Shown here: positions 62,022-64,000 of the stretch, one piece after another
How the letters are laid out: each line of letters starts with the position of its first letter
Position numbering within the stretch: the first letter of the stretch is position 1
Assembly: GCA_028023455.1 (NCBI GenBank)
Contig: JAQFVV010000003.1
Coordinates: 2,954,925-3,018,924, forward strand
Direction: 5' to 3'
From: Epiperipatus broadwayi
Lineage: Eukaryota; Onychophora; Udeonychophora; Euonychophora; Peripatidae
DNA length: 64,000 nucleotides
Translations under genes and position numbers: made by a program
Notes under the pieces: model-generated
What the model was told of the DNA's origin: nothing
What the model saw: only the letters and a program-made list of their open reading frames with translations
Databases searched by the model: none

Positions 62022-64000
62022 CTAAAATAATAATAATCATCATAATTAATAATTGCATGTTTAATCTTAGTACAGCATGTAAGTGCACTTTAAATACAGA
62101 AAACATATAGATTGTATCAATCTATTATTTAAGATAAAATTATAATAGTTGCATAATATATTCTAAATAAATTATAAATAATCAATCAATCTAAATTTGT
62201 GAAATATTACTGAATATTTTCTACTCATATTATATATTGGCAAAGCCAATATATTTTAAAAACACAATTTTGTGTCACTAATTACTTTCATTTGGTCACA
62301 ACAGAATATTTTTGTACTTTACTTAATTTTATTATCAGCTTATATATTGTAGTCCATAAGTCAGATTAGGCTATTATATTTTTATTTATAATAGGTTTTG
62401 TTCCAGAATGATAAATTAAATATACTAACAAAAGAAAACTAGAAATTGTTTGTAAGTAGAGCATCTCACAACATGCAAACACTGTGAAAAAACTTGAATT
62501 GATTATACAACAGTTGAATTGCATAACTTTCTTAATAAAGAGAATTAAGCACCGATCATTCTAAGTTTAACAATACAGTACTGTTATCTAGTAGTGCTTT
62601 ATTATTCATCAACTCCCCCAGAATAGTTTCTATTTTTTGCCTTTGTAAAGGTAAAGGGTAGCTGATAAATGCATGTATACATTAGTTCCAGTTTTGAATT
62701 CTAAGTTCTTATTGATAAAGGCAAAGATAAAAATGATCTGGAGATATAAACAATATAGTACATGTAATTTTTTGGTCTACAATATAATGATTGTTCATCT
62801 TTCCACAGAGTGATGAAAATGGGTAGAAACCATCAAATAGTTGATATAGGCATAAAAATGCATGTGTTTAATACCTCTATGTCACCTGAAGAGTGAAGCT
62901 TGTTCACAAATTGTAGATATAGTAAGAGAAAATGGTTGCAGTTTCTGCACTAGTGAGTGATATGGTAAAATTGAGTTGAGAAAAGCATTGATAAAAATCA
63001 AAATATTTTTAAAAAACTATTATTTTGTTATTCATTAAATACAGTCTTACAATAGAAGATTATTATAAAATTGATTGAAGAGGACCTCTCCTGAAAATAG
63101 ACTTTATCGACACATTTTGTTTGATCATTTTAAAAAAATTGAAAACTAAATCAACAAATATCATTAAACAAATCTCAGAAAGTTGTTATCACAAGAAACA
63201 AATGCATTTTTAAGTTTATAGACTGCTTTCATCCAAAGGTCAAGTACCAACTGAATGCAAATAGTTTAATTTATATAATGAACAGACTATGAGTCTGGAC
63301 TTTTGGAAGATCGTGTGTATATACAAAAGTGGGCTGGAATATTTACTGTAATAAGTGAGCCAAACAAATTTTAGACCAGATTATGCTTCATTATTATTAT
63401 ATAAAGTATGTTAGAGAGTATGTGCATATCGGACTTTCAATACACTTTTTTTAGTTAAATTTTATTTTTAATTAAGCACACTATTTCTACATATGTCACT
63501 TTAATTCTCATATAACATGTTAGTTAGAAATATATTTAATAATAAAGAAATGATAGAAAACTATAGCCAAAAAATTTAATGTAATCTGTTTATGAGACAC
63601 TCATCGTATTTAGAACATGTTTTTTTCTAATCCAGTAAAGTCAAACTCATTCAAACAATGAACCATTTAATGTGACTAGTAAGCATATTACATAATCAGG
63701 ACAAACAACAGTGATGTTTCATTCAGGATTGTTGAAATAGAGTATCCATTGCAGTGATGCAAAGAAACAACATTTTATACATGACAAACTTGGTGGTCAA
63801 ATATATGTATATTGTTTTTTTGGCAGGTTTGGTTATCAATTGTAATAAATTAAGATTATTAAAATTTTACTTGGTTGAAGATCATTTCAAATAAATATTG
63901 CCACTCTAATACCTATGTGAAATATCACTGCCAGATTAGCACAAAATACCTTTTTTTTTTCATTTTATTTTAATTTTAATATAAATGTTCATATGATAAT
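62022..64000 (-). other. Upstream copine intron (part)
   Basis: No exon for the preceding C2B peptide was found. I see only AT-rich sequence with short TA runs, so the upstream exons probably lie beyond the window. Confidence 0.6.

Overview
This is a strongly AT-rich window from an invertebrate animal nuclear genome. It is not bacterial: there are no long ORFs or operons. Instead there are short exons bounded by GT/AG splice sites, introns of 8-13 kb, and several classes of eukaryotic transposon. I cannot name the species.

The one recognisable host gene runs right to left across nearly the whole window. It is a copine of the CPNE5/CPNE8-like kind, a calcium-dependent phospholipid-binding protein with two C2 domains and a von Willebrand A-like copine domain. 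Six consecutive internal exons on the minus strand join without a phase break: 62021-61980, 52138-52063, 39310-39257, 29957-29896, 21972-21820 and 12248-12173. They cover the end of C2B, the linker and the start of the VWA domain. The 5' exons (C2A, start of C2B) lie beyond position 64000. The 3' exons lie beyond position 1 or were not recognised.

Everything else is intronic and mostly dead mobile DNA. There are at least six copies of Penelope-like elements (PLEs) with reverse transcriptase and GIY-YIG endonuclease relics, in at least two families. Two copies of one non-LTR LINE are present (23.9-26.6 kb and 45.9-48.5 kb), plus the 3' stub of an RTE-like LINE nested in a PLE. There are two hAT-type elements with 8-bp target duplications, a Tc1/mariner relic, and two TG...CA elements that look like long solo LTRs. 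Three short tRNA-derived SINEs have clear target duplications, and a longer SINE-like repeat occurs three times. Four large fold-back palindromes and a long degenerate A-rich minisatellite complete the set.

The most interesting signal is ribozyme-like. A 312-bp element with 26-28 bp terminal inverted repeats (21104-21415) carries a well-formed type I hammerhead motif on the minus strand, with a one-pair stem III made from the palindrome ACTAGT. Degenerate hammerhead-like motifs also sit in the terminal repeats of two PLE families (16.4, 17.8, 31.6 and 43.7 kb). A block of about 1.4 kb at the left edge is duplicated near 53-54.5 kb. The second copy acts as an 'empty site' that defines the 2.86-kb LTR-like insertion at 934-3793.
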